Part shown: one piece after another, positions 30,353 through 38,984 of the stretch
Numbering within the stretch: the first letter of the stretch is position 1
Layout: each line of letters opens with the position of its first letter
NCBI RefSeq assembly: GCF_000239775.1
Contig: NZ_CAFI01000041.1
Location: forward strand, 1 to 39,005
Length of the DNA stretch: 39,005 nucleotides
Source: Bradyrhizobium sp. ORS 375
Lineage (GTDB): Bacteria > Pseudomonadota > Alphaproteobacteria > Rhizobiales > Xanthobacteraceae
Reading direction: 5' to 3'
Position numbers and translations under genes: made by a program
Notes under the pieces: generated by a model
The model's input: the letters and a program-made list of their open reading frames with translations, nothing else
What the model was told of the DNA's origin: nothing
Database searches by the model: none

Positions 30353-30424
30353 ATCCGTCATTGTGGCGAGTCTGGACGCCACAACGGTGTCATACCGTGT
30401 CGATTGGCGACGACAGCCTCTCCG

Positions 30425-30543
30425 CGTCATTGCGAGGAGCGGAGCGACGAAGCAATCCAGAGTCGTTGGCGTGGCCCTGGATTGCTTCGCGGAGCCTGTC
30501 ATCGGGCCGCGCATCTGCGCGGACCCGTTGGCTCGCAATGACG
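30425..30543. repeat. CGTCATTGCGAG-type palindromic repeat, copy 2
   Basis: Terminal arms CGTCATTGCGAG (30425) and CTCGCAATGACG (to 30543), with inner GAAGCAATCCAG and CTGGATTGCTTC. The left half matches the copy at 4685 almost base for base. This copy has an extra GC-rich hairpin (GGGCCGCGCATCTGCGCGGACCC) inserted in the right half. Confidence 0.85.
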
Positions 30544-30564
30544 ACGGAGATGCGGGCGTCGCGG

Positions 30565-32160
30565 TTAATCCGCCCCGATCGTCGTCAGGTCCTGGAACCA
30601 GTGCTGGGCCTGGACGAACGTCTTCACCTTCGGCGACAGCGCGTGCGGGTTGGTGTCGTGTACGACCCAGACCAGCACGGCATCATCGACCACCTGCGCA
30701 TGCGCCTGCGCGATCAGTTCGTCCTGCTTGGCCGGATCGAACGTCTGCTTCGCCTCGGCGATCAGCGCGTCGACCTTCGGGTTCTTGTAGCCACCCCAGT
30801 TGACGCCGACGGGCGCGATCTGGTCGGAAGCGAAGAAGCGGACGATGGCGTAGAGCGGATCGGAGGTGACATAGGCGATGTTGTTGGCGGTGATGCCGGC
30901 GTTCATCTCGTCGGCGGCGCCCTTGCGCCAATGCGTGTACAGTGTCTCGAGCTCCACGACCTTGAAGTCGATGTCGATGCCGATGTCCTTGAAGCTCTGC
31001 TGCAGGAACTCGTTCATCGGCAGCGACAGCATCTGGCCGGTGCCGCCTTGCGCGATGATGAACGTCGTCTTCAGCGGCTTGGCGGACGAGTAGCCGGCGT
31101 CCTCGACGAGCTTCTTGGCGGCGGCGAGATCGTATTTCAGCTCGAAGCTCGGCTTGCCGAACCACGGGCTCGACGGATCGACCTGACCCTTGGCCGGCTT
31201 GGCCAAGCCGTTCATCAGGCCGACGACCTCGTCGCGGTTGATCGCCAGGTTGAGCGCCTTGCGCAGCCGGATGTCGGTCCAGGGCGAACCCGGCAGCACG
31301 CTGAGATGATAGTTCCAGACATGCGGCGTGACGTTGTCGACGAGCTTCATGCCGGCGGCCTTGAGCTGCGGCACCGCATCCGGCGCCGGCGTCTCGATCA
31401 GATCGACCTGGCCGGCGAGCAGCGCGTTGGTCCGCGTGAGCGCCTCAGGCATCGGCACCAGCACGAGCTTGTCGGTCTTCGGCAGCCGGTCCTTGTTCCA
31501 GTATTCGGAATTCCTTGATAGCTCCGCGAGTTCGCGCGGCACCAGCTTGGTCAGCTTGAATGGTCCGGTGCCCGAGGGCTGGCTGGCGAACTTGTCCCAA
31601 TCCCTGCCGAGCTTCTCATATTGCGCCGGGCTCGAAATCAGGAACCACAGCATCTGATAGGGAAAGAAGGAGTCGACTGTCTTCGTGGTGATCTCCACCG
31701 TGGAGTCGTCGATCTTGGCGTAGCTCGCGACCGACGGCAGCCGCGTCTTGACCTGTGCGCTCTGCCGCTTGTCGAACTGCGGTGCCTTATCGTTGAGCAC
31801 CTTGTCCAGATTCCAGATCACCGCATCGGCATTGAAGTCGCTGCCGTCGTGGAACTTGACGCCCTTGCGCAGGGTGAAGCGCCATTTGGTCTTGTCGGCG
31901 TCGTCGACCTTCCACTCGGTGGCGAGGCCGGGGATCAGCTTGCCCGGCTTGTCGGCGACGCTCATGTCCCACGCCACCAGCGGATCGTAGATCGTATAGC
32001 CGGTAAACTGATAGGCGCCGGCGCCACGATCGGGCTGGCCCGTCGTCAAGGGGATGTCGGCCATCGAGATGCCGTAGCGCAGAACGGTTTCAGCATGCGC
32101 GGCAACAGTAGAGAGGCCGAGCGCAAGCGCGGTCGCCAGCAAGGACAATTTCATACGCAT
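30565..32160 (-). CDS. ABC transporter substrate-binding protein, DppA/OppA (SBP family 5)
   Basis: A 531-residue periplasmic solute-binding protein of the peptide/nickel/opine family. The signal peptide is MRMKLSLLATALALGLSTVAAHA with cleavage before ETVLR. Family landmarks are YTIYDPLVAWD, IPGLATEWKVDDADKTKWRFTLRKGVKFHDGSDFNADAVIWN, SGTGPFKL and DIRLRKALNLAINRDEV. The chosen start is ATG 32160 (GGAG about 10 nt upstream). The open frame continues to 32691 but overlaps the divergent gene there. It is divergent from, and clearly paralogous to, the binding protein at 32354. No permease lies on its own strand, so it may share the permeases at 34158-36016. Confidence 0.93.
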   Translation of the reverse strand: MRMKLSLLATALALGLSTVAAHAETVLRYGISMADIPLTTGQPDRGAGAYQFTGYTIYDPLVAWDMSVADKPGKLIPGLATEWKVDDADKTKWRFTLRKGVKFHDGSDFNADAVIWNLDKVLNDKAPQFDKRQSAQVKTRLPSVASYAKIDDSTVEITTKTVDSFFPYQMLWFLISSPAQYEKLGRDWDKFASQPSGTGPFKLTKLVPRELAELSRNSEYWNKDRLPKTDKLVLVPMPEALTRTNALLAGQVDLIETPAPDAVPQLKAAGMKLVDNVTPHVWNYHLSVLPGSPWTDIRLRKALNLAINRDEVVGLMNGLAKPAKGQVDPSSPWFGKPSFELKYDLAAAKKLVEDAGYSSAKPLKTTFIIAQGGTGQMLSLPMNEFLQQSFKDIGIDIDFKVVELETLYTHWRKGAADEMNAGITANNIAYVTSDPLYAIVRFFASDQIAPVGVNWGGYKNPKVDALIAEAKQTFDPAKQDELIAQAHAQVVDDAVLVWVVHDTNPHALSPKVKTFVQAQHWFQDLTTIGAD

Positions 32161-32353
32161 CAGGGTGAAGCTCCGTGAAAACCGGATCAATTCGACGCGC
32201 CAAACCTGCAATCCGGGTGCCAAGCGCCCGCGGAGATCATTTGAGTACAAACGGTTGTGACCACGCGTCGCAGGCGGGTCGTCACGGACACTGCTGGCAT
32301 AGGCGTTGCATAACGCTGCACAGAATTTAGCCAGCTGATCGGAGATCTTGATC

Positions 32354-34024
32354 GTGCTTTTGCGTCTTGCGACCTCACTGACGAAGCGCGCGGCCGTTGC
32401 GGCCGCGATGATGACGAGCGCCGCCATCCTCATGCTGCCGGCGTCGGCCGGCGCGGAGAGCGCGCTGCGGATCGGCATGACCGCCGCCGACATTCCACGC
32501 ACGCTCGGCCAGCCCGACCAGGGTTTTGAGGGCAACCGCTTCACCGGTCTCACGATGTACGACGCGCTCACGATGTGGGACCTGTCGTCGGCGGACAAGC
32601 CGAGCGTGGTCATTCCCGGCCTCGCCACCGAGTGGAAGGTCGACGAGGCCGACAAGACCAAGTGGACGTTCAAGCTGCGTCCCGGGGTCACCTTTCACGA
32701 CGGCGCGCCGTTCAATGCCGATGCCGTGGTGTGGAACGTCGAGAAGGTGCTGAAGCAGGATGCGCCGCAATTCGATCCGAGCCAGGTCGGCGTCACCGCC
32801 TCGCGCATGCCGACGCTGGCGTCAGCGCGGAAGATCGATGATCTCACCGTCGAGCTGACGACCAAGGAGCCGGACAGCTTCCTGCCGATCAACCTCACCA
32901 ATCTGTTCATGGCGAGCCCGAGCAAGTGGCAGAAGCTCTACGAGGCCGCGACCGGCGCCGACGACAAGGCGAAGTCGCAGGCGGCCTGGGCCGCGTTCGC
33001 CAAGGACGCCTCTGGCACCGGCCCGTGGAAGATGGCGAAGTTCACGCCGCGCGAGCGGCTGGAGCTCGTCAAGAACGAAGCCTATTGGGACAAGGCGCGC
33101 GTGCCCAAGGCCGACAAGATGATCCTGCTGCCGATGCCGGAAGCGAACGCGCGCACTGCGGCGCTATTGTCCGGTCAGGTCGATTGGGTCGAGGCGCCGG
33201 CGCCGGATGCGCTGCCCGAGATCAAGCAGCGCGGCTTCAAGCTCTATGCCAACGAGCAGCCGCATGTCTGGCCGTGGCAGTTCTCGCGCATCGAAGGCTC
33301 GCCGTGGAACGATATCCGCGTCCGCAAGGCCGCCAATCTGTGCATCGATCGCGAGGGCCTGCGTGACGGTCTGCTCGCCGGCCTGATGGTGCCGGCGAGC
33401 GGCACGTTCGAGAAGGGCCATCCCTGGCGCGGCAACGTCACCTTCGAGATCAAGTACGACAAGGCGGCTGCGCAGAAGCTGATGCAGGAGGCCGGCTACG
33501 GCCCGAACAAGAAGCTCGAGGTGAAGACGCAGACCTCGGCCTCCGGCTCGGGCCAGATGCAGCCGCTGCCGATGAACGAGTATCTGCAGCAGGCACTGGC
33601 GGAATGCTATTTCGACGTCAAGCTCGACGTCATCGAGTGGAACACGCTGTTCACCAACTGGCGCCGCGGCGCCAAGGACGCCTCGGCCAACGGCGCCAAT
33701 GCCACCAATGTCACCTACGCGGCGATGGATCCGTTCTTCGCGCTGGTGCGGTTCCTGCAATCGTCGATGGCCCCTCCGGTCTCCAACAATTGGGGCTTCA
33801 TCAACAACCCGAAGTTCGACGAGCTCGTGAAGAAGGCGCGCCAGACCTTCGATCCCACCGAGCGCGACAAGGCGCTGGCCGAGCTGCACGCGGCCTCGGT
33901 CGACGACGCTGCGTTCCTCTACGTGGCCCACGACGTCGGCCCGCGCGCGATGAGCCCGAAGGTGAAGGGCGTGGTGCAGCCGAAGAGCTGGTTCATCGAC
34001 TTCTCGCCGATCTCGGTGGAGTAG
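32354..34024 (+). CDS. ABC transporter substrate-binding protein, DppA/OppA (SBP family 5), operon copy
   Basis: A 556-residue periplasmic binding protein. The signal peptide has a long n-region and the core AAVAAAMMTSAAILMLPASAGA, cleavage before ESALRIG. It aligns along its whole length with the divergent paralogue: IPRTLGQPDQG, LATEWKVDEADKTKWTFKLRPGVTFHDGAPFNADAVVWN, GTGPWKM and the WNDIRVRKAANLCIDREGL segment. I chose GTG 32354 because GGAG is 9 nt upstream; the TTG at 32348 is only 3 nt from it. It is the first gene of a locus continuing with permeases, an ATPase and an amidase. The substrate is unknown, but the downstream amidase suggests an amide-containing compound. Confidence 0.93.
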   Translation: MLLRLATSLTKRAAVAAAMMTSAAILMLPASAGAESALRIGMTAADIPRTLGQPDQGFEGNRFTGLTMYDALTMWDLSSADKPSVVIPGLATEWKVDEADKTKWTFKLRPGVTFHDGAPFNADAVVWNVEKVLKQDAPQFDPSQVGVTASRMPTLASARKIDDLTVELTTKEPDSFLPINLTNLFMASPSKWQKLYEAATGADDKAKSQAAWAAFAKDASGTGPWKMAKFTPRERLELVKNEAYWDKARVPKADKMILLPMPEANARTAALLSGQVDWVEAPAPDALPEIKQRGFKLYANEQPHVWPWQFSRIEGSPWNDIRVRKAANLCIDREGLRDGLLAGLMVPASGTFEKGHPWRGNVTFEIKYDKAAAQKLMQEAGYGPNKKLEVKTQTSASGSGQMQPLPMNEYLQQALAECYFDVKLDVIEWNTLFTNWRRGAKDASANGANATNVTYAAMDPFFALVRFLQSSMAPPVSNNWGFINNPKFDELVKKARQTFDPTERDKALAELHAASVDDAAFLYVAHDVGPRAMSPKVKGVVQPKSWFIDFSPISVE

Positions 34025-34043
34025 TAAGGCTCCATCTCCACTC

Positions 34044-34133
34044 GTCGTCATGGCCGGGCTTGAACCCGGCCATCCATCTTTGACCCGTGGAGGAGACCGC
34101 GTGGATGCCCGGGTCAAGCCCGGGCATGACGAC
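34044..34133. repeat. GTCGTCATGGCCGGGCTT inverted repeat between binding-protein and permease genes
   Basis: Arms GTCGTCATGGCCGGGCTT (34044-34061) and AAGCCCGGGCATGACGAC (34116-34133) pair with one mismatch. The inner ACCCGGCCATCCA and TGGATGCCCGGGT also pair. It fills most of the gap between the binding-protein stop (34024) and the permease start (34158), where it could stabilise the upstream mRNA end. Confidence 0.8.
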
Positions 34134-34157
34134 CGATAGACCTTCAGAAGGTGACTC

Positions 34158-35111
34158 GTGCTCTCTTATGCTGCCAGGCGGATGGTCTATGCGATCCCGA
34201 TCATCATCGGTGTCGCGCTCGTCTGCTTCATGCTCGTTCACATCACGCCGGGTGATCCCCTGGTCGCCGTGCTGCCGGCCGACGCCTCGCAGGAGCTCGC
34301 GCAGCAGCTGCGCGTGGCCTATGGCTTCGACAAGCCGCTGCCCGTGCAGTTCGGCCTGTGGCTGTGGCGCGCGGTCAATGGCGATCTGGGCAGCTCGATC
34401 GCGACCGGCCGTCCCGTCCTGGCCGAGGTGCTGCGCGCGGTCTCCAACACCGTGACGCTCGCGATCGCGGCGGCCATCATCGGCTTCTCGCTCGGCCTGT
34501 TCTTCGGCCTCGTCGCCGGCTATTTCCGCGACACCTGGATCGACAAGGTCGCGACCTCGATCGCGATCGCCGGCGTGTCGCTGCCGCATTACTGGCTCGG
34601 CATGGTGCTGGTCATCATCTTCTCGGTCGAGCTGAACTGGCTGCCCGCGGTCGGCGCCGGTCCATCCGGCTCAGGAGCCTGGGCGTGGGACTGGGCACAT
34701 ATCCGCTTTCTCATTCTGCCGGCGATCACGACATCCGTCATTCCGATGGGCATCATCACCCGCACCGTGCGCGCGCTGACCGGCGACATCCTGAGTCAGG
34801 ACTTCGTCGAGGCGTTGCGTGCAAAAGGCCTGCGCGAAACGCAGGTGTTCCGCCACGTGCTGAAGAACGCCGCGCCGACAGCGCTTGCCGTCATGGGCCT
34901 GCAGCTCGGCTACATGCTCGGCGGATCGATCCTGATCGAGACGGTGTTCTCGTGGCCCGGCTCGGGCCTGCTCCTGAACTCCGCGATATTTCAGCGCGAC
35001 CTGCCGCTGCTGCAGGGCACGATCCTGGTGCTGGCGATGTTCTTCGTCATCCTCAACCTCGTGGTCGACATCGCGCAGGCCGCGATCGATCCGCGCATCA
35101 AGCGGGGCTAG
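34158..35111 (+). CDS. ABC transporter permease, DppB type
   Basis: A 317-residue inner-membrane permease of the peptide/opine family with six predicted helices. The N-terminal RRMVYAIPIIIGVALVCFMLVHITPGDP is classical for DppB/OppB, and the coupling segment is FVEALRAKGLRETQVFRHVLKNA. GTG 34158 is preceded by AAGGTG at 4 nt. The next permease starts 2 nt after its stop. Confidence 0.95.
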   Translation: MLSYAARRMVYAIPIIIGVALVCFMLVHITPGDPLVAVLPADASQELAQQLRVAYGFDKPLPVQFGLWLWRAVNGDLGSSIATGRPVLAEVLRAVSNTVTLAIAAAIIGFSLGLFFGLVAGYFRDTWIDKVATSIAIAGVSLPHYWLGMVLVIIFSVELNWLPAVGAGPSGSGAWAWDWAHIRFLILPAITTSVIPMGIITRTVRALTGDILSQDFVEALRAKGLRETQVFRHVLKNAAPTALAVMGLQLGYMLGGSILIETVFSWPGSGLLLNSAIFQRDLPLLQGTILVLAMFFVILNLVVDIAQAAIDPRIKRG

Positions 35112-35113
35112 CG

Positions 35114-36016
35114 ATGAGCATCACGTCCCCGAGCGCGGTGAACGAGCAGTCCCTGCAGGCCGCGCCGGCCGCCAAGGCGCGCGGCTATTGGGCGACCGTC
35201 GGTCGCCGCATCGTCAGGGACAAGGTCAGCATGGTCTGCGTCGCGATCCTGCTGCTGATCTTCCTCTCGGCGCTCCTGGCGCCGTATCTGCATCTCGCTG
35301 ATCCCTACCAAGGCTCGATGATCCGCCGCCTGCGCCATATCGGCACGCCGAACTATCCGCTCGGGACCGACGAGCTCGGCCGCGACATGCTGGCGCGGCT
35401 GATCTATGGCGGGCGGCTGTCGCTCTTAATCGGCATCACGCCGGTCATCCTCGCCTTCGGCATCGGCACCATGCTTGGCCTCGTCGCCGGCTATGCCGGC
35501 GGCTGGGTCAATACGATGATCATGCGCACCATCGACGTGTTCTACGCCTTCCCCTCGGTGCTGCTGGCGATCGCGATCTCCGGCGCGCTTGGCGCCGGCA
35601 TCACCAACTCCATCGTGTCGCTGACCATCGTGTTCGTGCCGCAGATCACCCGCGTCGCCGAGAGCGTTACGACAGGCGTACGCAATCGTGACTTCGTTGA
35701 GGCTGCGCGGGCCTCGGGTGCGAACGCCTTTACGATCATGCGGGCGCACATGCTCGGCAATGTGCTCGGGCCGATCTTCGTCTACGCGACCGGGCTCATA
35801 TCCGTGTCGATGATCCTCGCCGCCGGCCTGTCCTTCCTCGGCCTCGGCACCAAGCCGCCGGAGCCGGAATGGGGGTTGATGCTCAACACGCTGCGCACGG
35901 CGATCTACGTCAATCCCTGGGTGGCGGCATTGCCGGGCGTGATGATCTTTGCGGTGTCGATCTGCTTCAACCTGCTCAGTGATGGCCTGCGCAGCGCGAT
36001 GGATATCCGGAGTTGA
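35114..36016 (+). CDS. ABC transporter permease, DppC type
   Basis: A 300-residue inner-membrane permease. The N-terminal cytoplasmic tail is followed by DKVSMVCVAILLLIFLSALLAP, the DppC-specific LGTDELGRDMLARLIYGGRLSL, and the coupling segment FVEAARASGANAFTIMRAHMLGN. It starts 2 nt after the DppB-type gene, within the same transcript. A larger open frame begins upstream at 34358 but would overlap DppB. It forms the expected heterodimer with the DppB-type protein. Confidence 0.95.
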   Translation: MSITSPSAVNEQSLQAAPAAKARGYWATVGRRIVRDKVSMVCVAILLLIFLSALLAPYLHLADPYQGSMIRRLRHIGTPNYPLGTDELGRDMLARLIYGGRLSLLIGITPVILAFGIGTMLGLVAGYAGGWVNTMIMRTIDVFYAFPSVLLAIAISGALGAGITNSIVSLTIVFVPQITRVAESVTTGVRNRDFVEAARASGANAFTIMRAHMLGNVLGPIFVYATGLISVSMILAAGLSFLGLGTKPPEPEWGLMLNTLRTAIYVNPWVAALPGVMIFAVSICFNLLSDGLRSAMDIRS

Positions 36017-36290
36017 TGATGGTGAGTTTGACGAGCGGTCGGGCGTCATCGGCAGTGCACCTCGCCCCGCTCTCGTCCGCCGTAGCTCGAAGAGCGAAGG
36101 CGGATGCGGGGGCGCGACGAGCTTCGCTCGCGCTGAGAGGTCGGATTGCATCGAAAGATGCAATCCGGGTGAGGGGGGACAGGTCTCACCGCGAACACCA
36201 CTCGCGCGGCTGCCCCTCGCCCCAGCCCTCTCCCCGTAAGAACGGGGAGAGGGAGCGCAGCGCGTCTGCGGCGGCATCGGGGGCATCATC
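36017..36290. repeat. Hairpin-rich intergenic repeat in the position usually held by dppD
   Basis: Three strong plus-strand hairpins: TCCGCC at 36076 with GGCGGA at 36099, enclosing GCTC-GAA-GAGC; a perfect 10-bp stem GGATTGCATC (36143-36152) with a GAAA loop; and a perfect 12-bp stem CCCTCTCCCCGT (36226-36237) with loop AAGA. I see no remnant of an ABC ATPase reading frame. Repeats of this composition recur between genes in Bradyrhizobium as I recall it. Confidence 0.75.
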
Positions 36291-37340
36291 ATGAGCGAAG
36301 CAACGGCCGGCACCGGCCTCGCCCCCATCGAAGACCTCGGCGGCAAGGCGCAGCCGCTTCTGCGCGTCGATGGCCTGACAAAACACTTCCCCGTGCGCGG
36401 CGGGCTGTTCGGCGCCCGTAAGACGGTGCGGGCGGTCGATGACGTCTCGTTCAACATCGGCAAGGGCGAGACGGTCGGCATCGTCGGCGAGTCCGGTTGC
36501 GGCAAGTCGACGACGGCGCGGCTGCTCATGCATCTGATGGACCGTGACGCGGGCGAGATCATCTTCGACGGCCGCCAGGTCGGCCATGAGATCTCGTTGC
36601 GCGAGCTGCGGCGCGGCATGCAGATGGTGTTCCAGGACTCCTATGCCTCGCTCAATCCGCGGCTGACGATCGAGGAGTCGATCGCCTTCGGGCCGAAGGT
36701 GCACGGCATGGCTGACACTGCTGCGCGCGCGCTCGCGCGCGAACTGCTCGGCAAGGTCGGCCTGCGGCCCGAAACCTTCGCCAACCGCTACCCGCACGAG
36801 ATCTCCGGCGGCCAGCGCCAGCGCGTCAACATCGCTCGCGCATTGGCGCTGTCGCCGCGGCTCGTCATTCTCGACGAGGCGGTCTCGGCGCTCGATAAGT
36901 CGGTCGAGGCGCAGGTGCTCAATCTGCTGATGGACCTCAAGCGCGAGTTCGGCTTGACCTATCTGTTCATCAGCCACGACCTCAACGTCATCAACTACAT
37001 CTCCGACCGCGTGCTGGTGATGTATCTCGGCGAGGTCGTCGAGCTCGGGCCCGTCGAGTTGGTCTGGGCCAAGCCGGCGCATCCGTATACGCGCGCGCTG
37101 CTGGCGGCGATGCCGTCCTCAGACCCCGACAGGCGCACCGAGACGCCGCCGCTGTCCGGCGATCCGCCGAACCCGATCGACCCGCCTTCCGGCTGCCGCT
37201 TCCACACCCGCTGTCCGTTCGCCGAGGCGCCATGCGCGAATGTCGCGCCAAGATTGACGGAGCTGGATACAATGGGTCATCAGGCCGCCTGCCACATGGC
37301 GATCCCCGGTTCGGGACACAGCCGCGCGCCGGCCGCCTGA
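36291..37340 (+). CDS. ABC transporter ATPase, DppF/OppF type
   Basis: A 349-residue cytoplasmic ATPase of the peptide-transport family. Walker A GESGCGKST is at residues 66-74, followed by the Q-loop in MVFQDSYASLNPR, signature ISGGQRQRVNIARALAL, Walker B LVILDEAVSALD and H-loop FISHDLNV. The C-terminal oligopeptide-transporter extension has GCRFHTRCPFAEAPCANVAP, whose cysteines form the usual iron-sulfur-type motif. DEAVSALD and YASLNPR are DppF/OppF rather than DppD/OppD hallmarks. Its DppD partner is not in the window. It follows the permease after a 274-nt repeat and is followed 28 nt later by a DUF4089 gene. Confidence 0.95.
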   Translation: MSEATAGTGLAPIEDLGGKAQPLLRVDGLTKHFPVRGGLFGARKTVRAVDDVSFNIGKGETVGIVGESGCGKSTTARLLMHLMDRDAGEIIFDGRQVGHEISLRELRRGMQMVFQDSYASLNPRLTIEESIAFGPKVHGMADTAARALARELLGKVGLRPETFANRYPHEISGGQRQRVNIARALALSPRLVILDEAVSALDKSVEAQVLNLLMDLKREFGLTYLFISHDLNVINYISDRVLVMYLGEVVELGPVELVWAKPAHPYTRALLAAMPSSDPDRRTETPPLSGDPPNPIDPPSGCRFHTRCPFAEAPCANVAPRLTELDTMGHQAACHMAIPGSGHSRAPAA

Positions 37341-37368
37341 CGGTAGGACATCAGCAGCGAGAAGCGGA

Positions 37369-37566
37369 ATGACCAGACCCACGCCCCAGCAAGTCAGTGC
37401 CATCGCGGAGGCCTCCGGCCTGCCGGTCGACAAGGAGGTTGCAACCCGGATCGCCGACTCGATCGGACCGGCGTTCGACAATTTCGCCGCTGTCGCCGGC
37501 ACGCTCCCATTCGACCTGGAACCCGCGAGCTACGTCCTGGCCCAGACGCTGAAGGTGGGCCGATGA
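37369..37566 (+). CDS. DUF4089 / AtzG-like small amidase partner
   Basis: A 65-residue protein: MTRPTPQQVSAIAEASGLPV, then IADSIGPAFDNFAAVAGTLPFDLEPASYVLAQ. This matches the small DUF4089 family found next to amidases. In the cyanuric-acid pathway the homologue AtzG forms a GatC-like complex with the amidase AtzE (1-carboxybiuret hydrolase). Here the stop overlaps the amidase start by the ATGA arrangement, supporting a stoichiometric complex. It is probably all-helical and wraps around the amidase. The actual substrate in this locus is not shown to be carboxybiuret. Confidence 0.85.
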   Translation: MTRPTPQQVSAIAEASGLPVDKEVATRIADSIGPAFDNFAAVAGTLPFDLEPASYVLAQTLKVGR

Positions 37567-38975
37567 GCACCGAACCCGCACTGATGACACTGACCGAGGT
37601 CGCCAAGGCGATCGCCGACAAGAAGCTCTCGTCGGTCGAGGTGACGCGCTCCTGCCTGCACCGCATCGCGCAGTGGCAGCCGAAGCTGAACGCCTTCATG
37701 GCGATCGAGTCCGAGCCGGCGCTGAAGGCGGCCGCCGAGGCGGATGCTGCACTTGCAAAGGACGGCGCGAAGGGCGCGCTGCACGGCGTGCCGCTGGCGC
37801 ACAAGGACATGTACTACGAGGCCGGTCACATCTCGACCTGCGGTTCGCTGATCCGCCGCGATTTCGTCGCGACGACGACGTCGACTGCGCTGCAGCGGCT
37901 GAAGGATGCTGGTTCGATCCGGCTCGGCACCCTGCAGATGGCCGAGTTCGCCTACGGCCCGACCGGCCACAACGCGCATTACGGCGCCGTGCACAATCCC
38001 TGGAAGCTCGGCTATGTCACCGGCGGCTCGTCGTCCGGCTCGGGCTCGGCCGTCGGCGCGCGCCTCACATTTGCGGCGCTCGGCTCCGACACCGGCGGCT
38101 CGATCCGCATGCCCGCGAATTTCTGCGGCGTCACCGGCCTGAAGGTCACCTGGGGCCGCGTCAGCCGCGCCGGCGCGATGCCGCTGTCGCAGTCGCTCGA
38201 CACCGTCGGTCCGCTGGCGCAGACGGCGGAGGACTGCGCGCTGCTCCTGGGCCTGATGGCCGGTCCCGATCCCGAGGATCCGACCGCCAGCGCAGTGCCG
38301 GTGCAGGACTATGTCGCGGCGACGCAAGCCTCGATCAAGGGCCTCAGGATCGGCGTGCCCAAGGCGTTCTATGTCGACGATCTCGATCCGGAGGTGGCGC
38401 GCTGCCTCGATGCGACGATCGCGGTGCTGAAGACCGAGGGGGCCGATGTCGTCCAGGTCGAGCTGCCCGACCAGCGCCAGCTCACCGCGGCCTGCCAGCT
38501 CGTGCTCGCGGTCGAGGCGGCCGCCTTCCACAAGCGCTGGATGATCGAGCGGCCGCAGGACTACGGCCCGCAGGTGCTGATGCGATTGCAGAACGCGCTT
38601 GCGGTGTCCGGCGTCGCCTATCTCGAGGCGCTGCGCTGGCGCGGCGCCGCGCTGGCCGCGCATGTCGCGGCCACGTCCGGCGTCGATGCGATCATCGCGC
38701 CGGTCTCGCCGCTGGTGTCGCCTTCGATCGCCGACAGCGATGTCGGCGGCGCCCCCGGCGCGGAAGCCGTGATCCAGCGCATCACCCGCTTCACGCGGCC
38801 CGTGAACTATCTCGGCCTGCCGTCGCTCGCCATCCCGACGGGCTTCACGTCGACCGGCCTGCCGGTTGGCATGCAGCTGATCGGCCGCTCGTTCGACGAA
38901 GCCACGATTCTCACGATCGGCGCAGCGTTCCAGAGGGCGACCGATTTCCACGCCCGGGTGCCGACGCTGCCATGA
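37563..38975 (+). CDS. Amidase, AtzE/GatA-like
   Basis: A 470-residue amidase signature enzyme. The full triad is visible: K81 in LHGVPLAHKDM, cis-S156 in GGSSSGSGSA, nucleophile S180 in DTGGSIRMPA. The C-terminus has NYLGLPSLAIPTGFTSTGLPVGMQLIGRSFDEATIL. Translational coupling to the DUF4089 gene points to the AtzE-type, small-subunit-dependent branch rather than GatA of tRNA amidation (no gatB or gatC here). It follows an ABC importer, so it likely hydrolyses the imported amide and releases ammonium. It is only distantly related to the amidase at 18641. Confidence 0.93.
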   Translation: MSTEPALMTLTEVAKAIADKKLSSVEVTRSCLHRIAQWQPKLNAFMAIESEPALKAAAEADAALAKDGAKGALHGVPLAHKDMYYEAGHISTCGSLIRRDFVATTTSTALQRLKDAGSIRLGTLQMAEFAYGPTGHNAHYGAVHNPWKLGYVTGGSSSGSGSAVGARLTFAALGSDTGGSIRMPANFCGVTGLKVTWGRVSRAGAMPLSQSLDTVGPLAQTAEDCALLLGLMAGPDPEDPTASAVPVQDYVAATQASIKGLRIGVPKAFYVDDLDPEVARCLDATIAVLKTEGADVVQVELPDQRQLTAACQLVLAVEAAAFHKRWMIERPQDYGPQVLMRLQNALAVSGVAYLEALRWRGAALAAHVAATSGVDAIIAPVSPLVSPSIADSDVGGAPGAEAVIQRITRFTRPVNYLGLPSLAIPTGFTSTGLPVGMQLIGRSFDEATILTIGAAFQRATDFHARVPTLP

Positions 38976-38984
38976 GGAAGACCA

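Noticed and set aside
32161-32691. N-terminal extension of the minus-strand binding protein
   Set aside because: A proper signal peptide begins at ATG 32160. The extension overlaps the divergent binding-protein gene and has no export signal of its own.
36013-36294. Short plus-strand open frame between permease and ATPase as a dppD remnant
   Set aside because: The translation has no Walker or signature motif and coincides with nested hairpin repeats.
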